Positions 56,727 through 64,000 of a stretch of DNA of 64,000 bases are shown here, piece after piece; the stretch's first letter is position 1; each line of letters begins with the position of its first letter. Both the position numbers and the translations under genes were made by a program. A model generated the notes under the pieces. That model saw only the letters and a list, made by a program, of their open reading frames with translations. It did not search any database and was not told the DNA's origin. The stretch is from Pseudoduganella albidiflava (GTDB lineage Bacteria > Pseudomonadota > Gammaproteobacteria > Burkholderiales > Burkholderiaceae_D), in assembly GCF_004322755.1 (NCBI RefSeq), contig NZ_CP036401.1, forward strand, positions 4,278,001 to 4,342,000, written 5' to 3'.

Positions 56727-57199
56727 AGCACGATCCGCATCACGATGGCATCCTCGCGCTTGCCGTCGGCGGCCGGGTAATATCCCTTCCTGCGGCCGAT
56801 CTCGGCGAAGCCGTAACGGCGGTAGATGTCGAGCGCGCGCACGTTCGACGGGCGCACCTCCAGCAGCATCGATTCCATGCCGAGGCCGCGCGCGCAGGCG
56901 GCGGACTGGTTCAGCAGGAAGCGCCCCAGGCCCTTGCCCTGCCAGCGCGCGGCCACCGCCACGTTCAGCAGGTGCGCCTCGTCGACGACGGCCATCACGA
57001 GGAAGTAGCCGATCAGTTCGCGCAGCGGGTCGCGCAGCACCCACGCGTGGTAGCCGTTCTTCAGCGAATCGGCGAAATTGGTGCGCGTCCACGGATGCGG
57101 GTACACGTCGTGCTCGAGCGCCACCACCTCGTCGAGGTCGGCCTGCCGCATCGGTTCGTAGACCAGCCGTGCCAGGTCCCAGGTGGGCTGCCGCGTCAT
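56723..57199 (-). CDS. rimI: Ribosomal protein S18 N-acetyltransferase RimI
   Basis: A 158-residue GNAT acetyltransferase. The acetyl-CoA loop AVAARWQGKGLGRFLL, the motif LEVRPSNVRALDIYRRYGF, and AEIGRRKGYYPAADGKREDA are typical RimI. It acetylates the alanine of protein S18. The start is the ATG overlapping the tsaB stop (ATGA), and its stop overlaps udg. A compact operon with tsaB is usual. Confidence 0.94.
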   Translation of the reverse strand: MTRQPTWDLARLVYEPMRQADLDEVVALEHDVYPHPWTRTNFADSLKNGYHAWVLRDPLRELIGYFLVMAVVDEAHLLNVAVAARWQGKGLGRFLLNQSAACARGLGMESMLLEVRPSNVRALDIYRRYGFAEIGRRKGYYPAADGKREDAIVMRIVL

Positions 57200-57942
57200 G
57201 CCTTCACCCCGCCCGGCGCCTCGTTCATGACCGCGCGCTCGGCCTTCGTGTACGCCACCTTGTTGCGCAGGTAAAGCGGCTGCGCTTCGGCGGCCGGCAT
57301 GCCCTGCCCGGCCACGAAGGCCGCGGCACCCAGGCGGGCCACCTGTTCCGCGTGCGGCAGCACGGCCGTATCGGCACCGGCGGCGAACGGCCGGCCGGCG
57401 AAGGCTTCCGGATATGCCGTGAAACCATTGCCGCAGGCAAGCGGCGCACCGTGCGGCGCCACGCCCGCCGGGGCCGACAACGTGGCCGGCACGACAGGCA
57501 CAGGCAACCGCGTGCCCGCGGCGCCAGGCAGCGCGTCGCCGAACCGGTATTGCGCCCAGTACACCTCGTTCATCCGCGCATCGAGCACCGCCAGCACTTC
57601 GGCGGCGCCGTGGCGCTCGTGGCAGGCCAGCGCCATGGCGTCGAGCGTCACCACCGGCACCACCGGCAGGCCGGCGCCGAAGCCGAGGCCCTGGGCAATG
57701 CCGCAGGCGGTGCGCACACCGGTAAACGAACCGGGCCCGGCGCCATAGGCGATCGCGTCGCAATCGGCCAGGGCGATGCCTGCCTCGGCCAATAATTCCT
57801 GCACCATGGGCAGCAGCGAGGCCGAGTGCGTGCGCACGCCGTCCGAGCTGCGCGAGCTCAGGCGGCCGCCGTGCAGCAGCGCGCAGGAAGCCAGTTCGGA
57901 GGATGTTTCAAGGGCAAGGATGGTAGGGGAAGACTTGGACAT
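57196..57942 (-). CDS. tsaB: tRNA threonylcarbamoyladenosine biosynthesis protein TsaB
   Basis: A 248-residue protein that pairs with TsaD in making t6A37 in tRNAs reading ANN. The ASKHA-fold start ILALETSSELASCALL, GPGSFTGVRTACGIAQGL and AVLDARMNEVYWAQY are hallmarks. The ATG of MSKSSPTILALE is chosen; a longer frame adds 30 residues without support. The first gene of the tsaB-rimI-udg-DUF1853 operon, each junction overlapping. Confidence 0.95.
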   Translation of the reverse strand: MSKSSPTILALETSSELASCALLHGGRLSSRSSDGVRTHSASLLPMVQELLAEAGIALADCDAIAYGAGPGSFTGVRTACGIAQGLGFGAGLPVVPVVTLDAMALACHERHGAAEVLAVLDARMNEVYWAQYRFGDALPGAAGTRLPVPVVPATLSAPAGVAPHGAPLACGNGFTAYPEAFAGRPFAAGADTAVLPHAEQVARLGAAAFVAGQGMPAAEAQPLYLRNKVAYTKAERAVMNEAPGGVKA

Positions 57943-58026
57943 GGGCAGTATTTTACCTTGCGCGGCGGCGGCGGCCCAGCCATCGCAGGCACGGCAGCCG
58001 CCCGGCCGACGCTGTACAATGCGGCC

Positions 58027-58449
58027 ATGCACAGCACAACCCTATACGCCGACAACCGCGCCGAGGTGGCCGCCGCGCTGGCGCAGGACCGCCTGGTCGT
58101 GGCCTGCCTGTGCGCCGCCTGGTGCGGCACCTGCTCCAGCTACCGCGCCGCCTTCGAGGAACTGGCCGCGCGCCATCCCGGAAAATATTTCCTGTGGGTC
58201 GACATCGAAGACCACGCCGACCTGGTGGGCGACCTCGATGTGGAAAACTTCCCTACCCTGCTGATCCAGCACCATGAAACGGTGGCGTTTTTCGGCACGA
58301 TGCTGCCCGACCCGAACGTGGCCAGCCGGCTGATCGACACGATCGCCGCCACCAGCGACGCGGAACTGGACCGCCAGGCCGGCAGCACCGCCGAGCGCCG
58401 CCAGTGGCAGAAGACCTGCAACCTGCGCCAGCTGATGGGCACCGGCTGA
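58027..58449 (+). CDS. Thioredoxin-fold protein
   Basis: A 140-residue cytoplasmic protein of the thioredoxin family. The active site CAAWCGTCSSY has a WCGTC in place of WCGPC, and the cis-Pro loop is ENFPTLLI. It lacks a signal peptide. It is divergent from tsaB with 84 bases between starts. A role in disulfide reduction is likely, but the target is unknown. Confidence 0.87.
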   Translation: MHSTTLYADNRAEVAAALAQDRLVVACLCAAWCGTCSSYRAAFEELAARHPGKYFLWVDIEDHADLVGDLDVENFPTLLIQHHETVAFFGTMLPDPNVASRLIDTIAATSDAELDRQAGSTAERRQWQKTCNLRQLMGTG

Positions 58450-58536
58450 CGCAGTGCCTCCCGGGCGCGACGCATTGCCTGCCGGGCACCAGCCGGCACC
58501 CGCGGCCGGCTCCGGCCGAGGCACTGCCGCTTTCCG

Positions 58537-59091
58537 TCATGACCTCCTGCGACGCACCGCCACCATGATGCACAGCGCCAGGGCGCTCAACGCCAGCGCG
58601 GACGGTTCGGGAACCTGCACCACGGCGGCCGACAGCCAGGCGCCCGCCTCGCCGAAGCGGTAAGGCGCACAGTTCGCGCACTCGAGGTAGCCGTGCTGTC
58701 CGGTAAAGAGCGGTTCCTGCGAAAACAGTTCCTGGTGCGCCGCCGGCGTGTCGAGCGCATCCAGGCTGGCAAGGCCCAGGCGCAGGTTCCAGTTGCCTGT
58801 CCAGAAGGTGATCATCTGAAAATTCGTGTCGACCGTCGTCAGTCCTTCGGGATCGTCGCTGGTGTAGGAATTCCCGAAGAACAGGCCCGTCGTCGTGGCG
58901 ATGTTCCAGGCGGTGACCCGGTTTGTGGTCTCCTCCCAGGTGAACGTCCCCGAGGCCGTGGCACCATCCGTAAAGTTGAAATTGTTCAGTGTCCAGATCA
59001 CGGACGCCTGGGCAGTGCCGGCCCAGGTGCCGATCAGGGCAGCGAATGCCAGCAGCCGGGCGGCGCGGGACAGTATGGCGAAGACTTGCAT
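58537..59091 (-). CDS. PEP-CTERM protein behind a sigma-54-type promoter
   Basis: A 184-residue exported protein: signal peptide (MQVFAILSRAARLLAFAALI, cleaved near residue 29), a beta-rich body and a sorting tail VPEPSALALSALALCIM ending RRRRS. A Cys pair LECANCAPY is in the body. The start is the ATG after GGGGGATCCC; an open frame 40 codons further upstream overlaps the -12/-24 element and is rejected. The -12 element is 36 bases upstream. Confidence 0.85.
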   Translation of the reverse strand: MQVFAILSRAARLLAFAALIGTWAGTAQASVIWTLNNFNFTDGATASGTFTWEETTNRVTAWNIATTTGLFFGNSYTSDDPEGLTTVDTNFQMITFWTGNWNLRLGLASLDALDTPAAHQELFSQEPLFTGQHGYLECANCAPYRFGEAGAWLSAAVVQVPEPSALALSALALCIMVAVRRRRS

Positions 59092-59126
59092 GGGATCCCC
59101 CTTGAGATTGGACAAGGGAAAGAACG

Positions 59127-59143
59127 AGCAACACGCATGCCAG
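59127..59143 (-). promoter_or_regulatory. Sigma-54 (-24/-12) promoter of the PEP-CTERM gene
   Basis: Minus strand CTGGCATGCGTGTTGCT (59143-59127): TGGCA and TTGCT with exactly the 12-base GG-to-GC spacing of the consensus TGGCAC-N5-TTGCW. RpoN and a PrsR-type activator are known to drive PEP-CTERM genes in other bacteria; here it is inferred. Confidence 0.72.
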
Positions 59144-59276
59144 CATTTCAGGTTGATTGATTTCAAAGACCTATCGCTGAAACGCGAGGCCGATGTAAAG
59201 AAATTCGACACACGCTGCCTTGCCGCACGCGCTGTCTAGGCAAGCGCCGCGCATGAGCAGGCGTGTTCCGCCGGCT

Positions 59277-59732
59277 TCACGCCCCGGGCGCCACTTTCCT
59301 GACATACGTCTCGGTCGCCGACAATGCCACGCCGTCCGCCGTGCGCAGTGCCAGCTCCCCCACCGGCGCGCCGGTATCGCGACGCACCAGCACGGAATGG
59401 GGCTCGCCGGGCGCGAACAGGTGGCGCTCGCCCCACCGGCGCAGTGCGACGATCACGGGAAACAGGTCCTGGCCCTTCGCGGTCAGCACATATTCCTGGT
59501 ATGCCGAACCATCCGATGCCGGCTGGCTGGCGAGGATACCTTCCTCCACCAGCGTGCGCAGCCGGTCGGCCAGGATATTGCGCGCCACGCCGAGGCCGCG
59601 CTGGAAATCGCCGAAGCGGCGCACGCCGTCGAACGCGTCCCGCACGATCAGCAATGCCCACCGGTCGCCGACCAGGTCCACGCCGCGTGCCACCGGGCAC
59701 GGCTCCGCCCGCTCATTGTGCTTCCTCGCCAT
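59277..59732 (-). CDS. HxlR-family transcriptional regulator
   Basis: A 151-residue regulator with the HxlR winged helix: CPVARGVDLVGDRWALLIVRD, RRFGDFQRGLGVARNILADRL and YQEYVLTAKGQDLFPVI. The conserved Cys near residue 12 fits redox-sensing members. Divergent from an MFS transporter, a common arrangement in which the regulator controls the efflux gene. Confidence 0.9.
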   Translation of the reverse strand: MARKHNERAEPCPVARGVDLVGDRWALLIVRDAFDGVRRFGDFQRGLGVARNILADRLRTLVEEGILASQPASDGSAYQEYVLTAKGQDLFPVIVALRRWGERHLFAPGEPHSVLVRRDTGAPVGELALRTADGVALSATETYVRKVAPGA

Positions 59733-59747
59733 TCCACCCCTCCAGTG

Positions 59748-59799
59748 GTTGCATTTTAAAACTACAACGCGTACGCTTCAACCAGTTTTGTTTTGCAAC
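59748..59799. promoter_or_regulatory. Putative HxlR operator between divergent genes
   Basis: GTTGCATTTTAAAACT (59748-59763) and AGTTTTGTTTTGCAAC (59784-59799) are inverted repeats matching in outer GTTGCA/TGCAAC and inner AAAACT/AGTTTT. Located between hxlR and the MFS gene, a likely binding site for the HxlR protein. Confidence 0.6.
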
Positions 59800-59814
59800 T
59801 ACTTTGGAGATGCC

Positions 59815-61002
59815 ATGTCTTTTTCCACCGCCCGCCTGGCGCTGCTCGCGGCGTCGGCCGCCCTGTGCGTCGCCAATGTCTACTACGCGCAACCGCTGCT
59901 CGACCTGATCGCCGCCGACCTGGCGCTCGACCGCGCGGCGGCCGGCGCCATCGTCACGGCCACGCAGGCCGGCAGCGTGCTCGCGCTGCTGTTCCTCGTG
60001 CCGCTGGGCGACCGCTTCGACCGGCGCCGCCTGCTGATGGCGCAACTCGGCGCGCTGGCCCTCGCGCTGGCCGGTATCTGGGCGGCGCAGCGCACCGGGC
60101 CGTTGCTGGCGGCGATGCTGCTGGCGGGCTTGCTGGGCACGGCCATGACGCAGGGCCTGATCGCCTGCGTGGCGGCCAGCGCGGCGGACGCGGAGCGTGG
60201 CCGCGTCGTCGGTGCCGTACAGGGTGGCGTGGTACTCGGGCTGCTGGGCGCGCGCGTGGTGGCCGGCGCGATCGCCGACCTGGCGGGCTGGCGCACCGTG
60301 TATGCGGTATCCTCCGCGGCGACGGTGCTGCTGGCCGCCGTGCTGTGGCGCGCGCTGCCGGCCGTGCCGCCGCCATCCCGGCCATTGCCATACCGGCAGC
60401 TGATCGGCTCGATGGCGGCGCTGTTGCGCAGCGACCGGGTCCTGCGCCAGCGCGGCATCATCGCCCTGCTGATGTTCGCGGTGTTCAACATTTTCTGGAG
60501 CGCCCTGGCACTGGAACTGGCCGGCCCGCCCCACGCGCTGCCCCACACCGCGATCGGCGCGTTCGGGCTGGTGGGATTGATCGGTGCGCTGGGCGCGATG
60601 CGCGCGGGCCGCCTGGCCGATCGCGGCCACGGCGACCGCACCACCGGAGCGGCGCTCTTGCTGCTGTGCGCGGCATGGCTGCCGCTGGCCTTCACGCCCG
60701 CATCGCTGGTGGCGCTGGCTGCCGGCATCGTCGCGCTCGACCTGGCGGTGCAGGCGCTGCACGTGACCAACCAGAGCCTGATCCTGCGCACCGGCGTGGC
60801 GCCCAGCCGGATGATCGGCTGCTACATGCTGTTCTATGCGGCCGGCAGCGGCGCCGGCGCGCTGGCCGCCACCGCCGCGCATGCGGCCGGCGGCTGGCGG
60901 CTGGTGTGCCTGCTCGGCGCCGGCGTCAGTGTCGCGGCGCTGCTGTTCTGGCTTGCCGCCGCGCGGGAGCCTGCCGCCATGAATGAATCTGCGGTTCGCT
61001 AG
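59815..61002 (+). CDS. MFS transporter (efflux type)
   Basis: A 395-residue MFS protein with about 12 helices. Family signature GSVLALLFLVPLGDRFDRRRL between helices 2 and 3. Start MSFSTARLALLAAS, ATG after GGAGATGCC. Divergent from hxlR. Substrate unknown. It and the GGDEF-EAL gene on the other strand share the palindrome CTAG at 60999-61002 as their overlapping stop codons. Confidence 0.88.
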   Translation: MSFSTARLALLAASAALCVANVYYAQPLLDLIAADLALDRAAAGAIVTATQAGSVLALLFLVPLGDRFDRRRLLMAQLGALALALAGIWAAQRTGPLLAAMLLAGLLGTAMTQGLIACVAASAADAERGRVVGAVQGGVVLGLLGARVVAGAIADLAGWRTVYAVSSAATVLLAAVLWRALPAVPPPSRPLPYRQLIGSMAALLRSDRVLRQRGIIALLMFAVFNIFWSALALELAGPPHALPHTAIGAFGLVGLIGALGAMRAGRLADRGHGDRTTGAALLLLCAAWLPLAFTPASLVALAAGIVALDLAVQALHVTNQSLILRTGVAPSRMIGCYMLFYAAGSGAGALAATAAHAAGGWRLVCLLGAGVSVAALLFWLAAAREPAAMNESAVR

Positions 61003-64000
61003 GGCAGCCAGCGGTGCAGCAGGTCGTCCGGCATCACCGGGCGGCTGTAGAAATAACCCTGCGCCTGCTTGCAGCCGTGGCGCAGCAGGAAGGCGGCCTG
61101 CTCGTCCGTCTCGACGCCTTCGGCGATCACCGACAGGTTCATGCTCTTGCCGAGCTGGATGATGGCGATCGCGATCGCCTCGTCGTTGGCATCCTCGTGG
61201 ATATCCTTGATGAACGAGCGGTCGATCTTCAGCGTCTGCACGGGCATCTGCTTCAGGTACGCCAGCGACGAATAGCCGGTGCCGAAGTCGTCGATCGCCA
61301 GGCTCACGCCGAGCGCGTGCAGGCCATTGATGTACTGCAGCGCGTCGCCCGTGTTCATGATCAGCGACTCCGTCACTTCCAGCTGCAGCCGGTGCGGCGC
61401 CAGGCCCGTTTCACGCAGGATGTCGCCGACGGTGCGCACGATCGTGCCCCGCTCGAACTGGCGCACCGACAGGTTGACGGCGATCTTCGGCACCACCAGG
61501 CCGGCCGCTTCCCAGCGCACCATCTGCCGGCAGGCCTGCGCCAGCACCCACTCGCCCAGCTGGCTGATGAAGCCGGAATCCTCGGCGAGGGGAATGAAGC
61601 GCACCGGCGGCACCAGGCCCAGTTCCGGATGGTTCCAGCGCACCAGTGCTTCCACGCCGATCAGCCGGCCGGTGTCGATTTCCACCTGCGGCTGGTAGTT
61701 CAGGAACATCTCGTCCTTTTCCAGCGAGCGGCGCAGCCAGGTTTCCAGGCGCAGGCGCTCGACGCCCTCGCCCGTCATCGACGGCGCATAGAAGCGGTAG
61801 CCGTTGCGGCCGCGCGCCTTGGCCTGGTACATCGCCACGTCGGCATTCCTGATCAGCACATTCCGGTCGGTGCCGTCGTGCGGATACAGGCTGATGCCGA
61901 TGCTGCACGTGACGAACAGCTCATGGCCCGCCACCAGGAACGGCTGCTCGAACATCGCCACCAGCTTTTCCGCCACCAGGGTGACGGCGTACTCGCCGGC
62001 GATCCCTTCGAGCAGCACCACGAATTCATCGCCGCCCAGTCGCGCCAGCGTGTCGCCGTCGCGCAGGCGGTCCGACAGCGCCGCGGCCACCTGCTTGAGC
62101 AATTCGTCGCCGATGTGGTGGCCCAGCGTGTCGTTGACGTTCTTGAAGCGGTCCAGGTCGATGAACAGCAGCGCCAGCTGCTCGGCCGAGCGTTGCGCCC
62201 GGTCGAGGGCGTGCTGCAGCCGGTCGTTGAACAGCAGCCGGTTCGGCAGTTCGGTCAGCGAATCGTGGTGGGCCAGGTGGTCGAGCTTTTCCTCGTTTTC
62301 CTTGACCAGCGTGATATCGCTGAACACGCCCGCGTAATGCGTGGTCACGCCCTGCGCGTCGCGCACCGCGGTGATGGTCAGCGATTGCAGGAATTGCTCT
62401 CCACCCTTGCGCAGCGCCCACAGCTCGCCCTGCCAGCAGCCGGTGTCGACCAGTTCCGCCCACAGCTGCTGGTGGAATGCCGCGTCGTGGCGCGCCGACC
62501 GGGTCAGGCTCAGGTCGCGGCCCAGCGCCTCGGCCTCGGTAAAGCCGGTGACCTGCGTGAACGCGGGATTGACGGCGACGATGCGGCCATCGCGGTCGAT
62601 CACCATCACGCCATCGGCGATATGTTCGAGCACGGTGGCCGACAGGCGCAGCTTCTCTTCGGCCTCCTTGCGCGCCGTGATATCGGCATATACCCAGATG
62701 CTGCCGTCGTTCGGGCGGTTCTGGTCGATCGCGCAGCCGCTGACCATGCACCAGAACAGCGTGCCGTCGCGCCGGCGGTAGCTGCGCTCCTCGCTGAAGT
62801 ACTCGCCCTGGCCCAGCGTGGGGTACTGGCGCGCGCCGGCCGCTTCGAAATCGAAGGCGGTGGGGAACACGATGGCGGTCGACTTGCCCACCATGTCGCC
62901 CGGCTCGTAGCCGAACAGTTCCTCGCAACGGCGGTTCACCGACAGGATGGTGCGGTGGCGTACGAACATCACGCCGAACATCACGTTGTCCAGGATCGCG
63001 CCCTGCTCGGCGAGCAGCGCTTCGATGCGCATCTCGTTGTGCTTGCGCTCGCTGATATCGGACAGGATGCCATCGACCCACGGCGCGCCGCCGTCGGGCG
63101 ACACCTGCGGCTGGCCGGTTTCCAGCACCCAGCGCTCGACGCCGCTGGCGTCGACGATGCGGTACTCGGTCTCATACGCGCGCCCTTCCTCGATCGCGCT
63201 CTTCAGCGCGCGGCGCTGCATGCGGCGGTCTTCCGGCGTGATCAGGTTGACCCAGGAATGCGTAGTGCCGCGCATCAGCTGGGCGGCGGTATAGCCGGAG
63301 ATCGATTCGATGGCGTCGCTGACGAATTCGATCGGCCCGTCCGGCCGGTAGCGGAACACGGCGCCCGGCACCTGCGTCACGATGGTGCGGAAGCGTTCCT
63401 CGCGCTGGCGGACATCCTCGAACAGCCGGCGCAGCGCTTCGCGGGTCTGCTCCAGCCGTGCGCCGAGGCGGCCCAGTTCGTCGTTGCCGCGCACTTCCAG
63501 CGGGGTATCGAAGTCGCCCTGCGCCAGGCGGTCGGAAACGCGCATCAGGCGGCGCAACGGCGCGATCACCCGCTTGTTCAGGAACAGCACGATCAGCAGC
63601 AGCGACACGGTGAGCTGCGCGGCCAGCACGAAGATGTAGGAGCGGCGCTTGTCCTGCAGTTCCTGGCGGCTGCGCGCATCGTCCATCTCCACCATCACGT
63701 GGCCGATCCGTTCGCCGCGCACCGTCACGTCGCGCTCGGCGCGCACCACGTTGCCCAGCGGCCGCGCCGGCGATTTCTCGTGGATGAACTGGGTTTCGGC
63801 CTGGCCGGTGACCTGCACCTGCACCACGGAGCGGTCGCGCATCACCGACTGCACCAGCGACTGCGCCGATTCGGCGTTCATGTTCCACAGCGCTTCCTGC
63901 ATGCCCAGCGCCAGGATATCCGCATTGCGCTGCAGCGCTTCATCCAGCGCGGTGCGCGCCGACTGCTGTTCGCGCACCCCCACCATCAGGTAGCTGCCGA
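60999..64000 (-). CDS. Membrane GGDEF-EAL protein with PAS domains (5' end beyond window)
   Basis: A protein of at least 1000 residues whose start lies beyond the right end. Visible order: end of a first transmembrane helix, a periplasmic stretch of about 110 residues, a second helix SYIFVLAAQLTVSLLLIVLF, HAMP, three PAS domains (with FSDITLVKENEEKL at the last junction), GGDEF with intact LGGDEFVVLL, and EAL with intact GVEALVRWNHP and downstream DDFGTGYSSL. Both the diguanylate cyclase and the phosphodiesterase motifs look complete, so it may make or degrade c-di-GMP. The signal sensed is unknown. Confidence 0.92.
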   Translation of the reverse strand, partial: GSYLMVGVREQQSARTALDEALQRNADILALGMQEALWNMNAESAQSLVQSVMRDRSVVQVQVTGQAETQFIHEKSPARPLGNVVRAERDVTVRGERIGHVMVEMDDARSRQELQDKRRSYIFVLAAQLTVSLLLIVLFLNKRVIAPLRRLMRVSDRLAQGDFDTPLEVRGNDELGRLGARLEQTREALRRLFEDVRQREERFRTIVTQVPGAVFRYRPDGPIEFVSDAIESISGYTAAQLMRGTTHSWVNLITPEDRRMQRRALKSAIEEGRAYETEYRIVDASGVERWVLETGQPQVSPDGGAPWVDGILSDISERKHNEMRIEALLAEQGAILDNVMFGVMFVRHRTILSVNRRCEELFGYEPGDMVGKSTAIVFPTAFDFEAAGARQYPTLGQGEYFSEERSYRRRDGTLFWCMVSGCAIDQNRPNDGSIWVYADITARKEAEEKLRLSATVLEHIADGVMVIDRDGRIVAVNPAFTQVTGFTEAEALGRDLSLTRSARHDAAFHQQLWAELVDTGCWQGELWALRKGGEQFLQSLTITAVRDAQGVTTHYAGVFSDITLVKENEEKLDHLAHHDSLTELPNRLLFNDRLQHALDRAQRSAEQLALLFIDLDRFKNVNDTLGHHIGDELLKQVAAALSDRLRDGDTLARLGGDEFVVLLEGIAGEYAVTLVAEKLVAMFEQPFLVAGHELFVTCSIGISLYPHDGTDRNVLIRNADVAMYQAKARGRNGYRFYAPSMTGEGVERLRLETWLRRSLEKDEMFLNYQPQVEIDTGRLIGVEALVRWNHPELGLVPPVRFIPLAEDSGFISQLGEWVLAQACRQMVRWEAAGLVVPKIAVNLSVRQFERGTIVRTVGDILRETGLAPHRLQLEVTESLIMNTGDALQYINGLHALGVSLAIDDFGTGYSSLAYLKQMPVQTLKIDRSFIKDIHEDANDEAIAIAIIQLGKSMNLSVIAEGVETDEQAAFLLRHGCKQAQGYFYSRPVMPDDLLHRWLP

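Overview
The window looks like chromosomal DNA of a high-GC betaproteobacterium of the Oxalobacteraceae, most like Massilia and its relatives. This is inferred from gene order and protein content, not from a database search. Supporting signs are the blocks rlmE-ftsH-folP-glmM with divergent yhbY, carA-carB-greA, and pstSCAB-phoU-phoB-phoR with divergent ppk1-sixA. A PHA phasin and seven short exported proteins with PEP-CTERM sorting tails also fit. No integrase, transposase, prophage, CRISPR array or rRNA was seen.

Layout. 1-1.8 kb holds three identical tRNA-Leu(CAG) genes with a PEP-CTERM zinc metalloprotease between the first two. 1.8-4.9 kb carries an orphan sensor kinase, a small exported protein and a phasin. 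4.9-9.3 kb is a likely SOS-controlled repair pair: a long inverted repeat that ends the phasin transcript carries a LexA-type box at its centre, then come a 17-bp minisatellite, a FAN1-like VRR-NUC nuclease and a nuclease-helicase fusion (Cas4/RecB-like domain plus XPD/DinG-like Fe-S helicase). 9.4-12.3 kb is a tightly coupled four-gene operon of two Lia-like membrane proteins with a LytS-type kinase and LytTR regulator. 12.5-19.6 kb is mixed: small basic or acidic proteins, two LysR regulators, periplasmic asparaginase, the argP/argO pair and a PEP-CTERM protein.

19.7-31.7 kb is core housekeeping: tRNA-Arg, glmM, folP, ftsH, rlmE, yhbY, greA, carB and carA. carA begins with TTG and sits behind a good promoter and a structured leader. 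31.8-37.4 kb is an envelope region: an exported SGNH esterase, three tandem paralogous PEP-CTERM proteins, a GlcG/HbpS-type protein and a patatin-like lipoprotein. 37.5-47.1 kb is the phosphate block. The divergent pstS and ppk1 promoters each show a Pho box placed 10 bp before the same TACACT -10 element, so phosphate uptake and polyphosphate synthesis look co-controlled by the PhoB encoded in the block.

47.2-64 kb contains a 39-residue membrane peptide, another PEP-CTERM protein, an orphan FliD next to a PilZ protein, radA-alr, lplT, the coupled operon tsaB-rimI-udg-DUF1853, a thioredoxin-fold protein, a PEP-CTERM protein behind a sigma-54-type promoter, an HxlR/MFS divergent pair and a multidomain GGDEF-EAL protein cut by the window end.

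A recurring feature is short-period intergenic arrays (11 to 17 bp units, a different sequence each time) placed at gene starts or ends. Coding coordinates use the start best supported by ribosome binding sites and gene overlaps.
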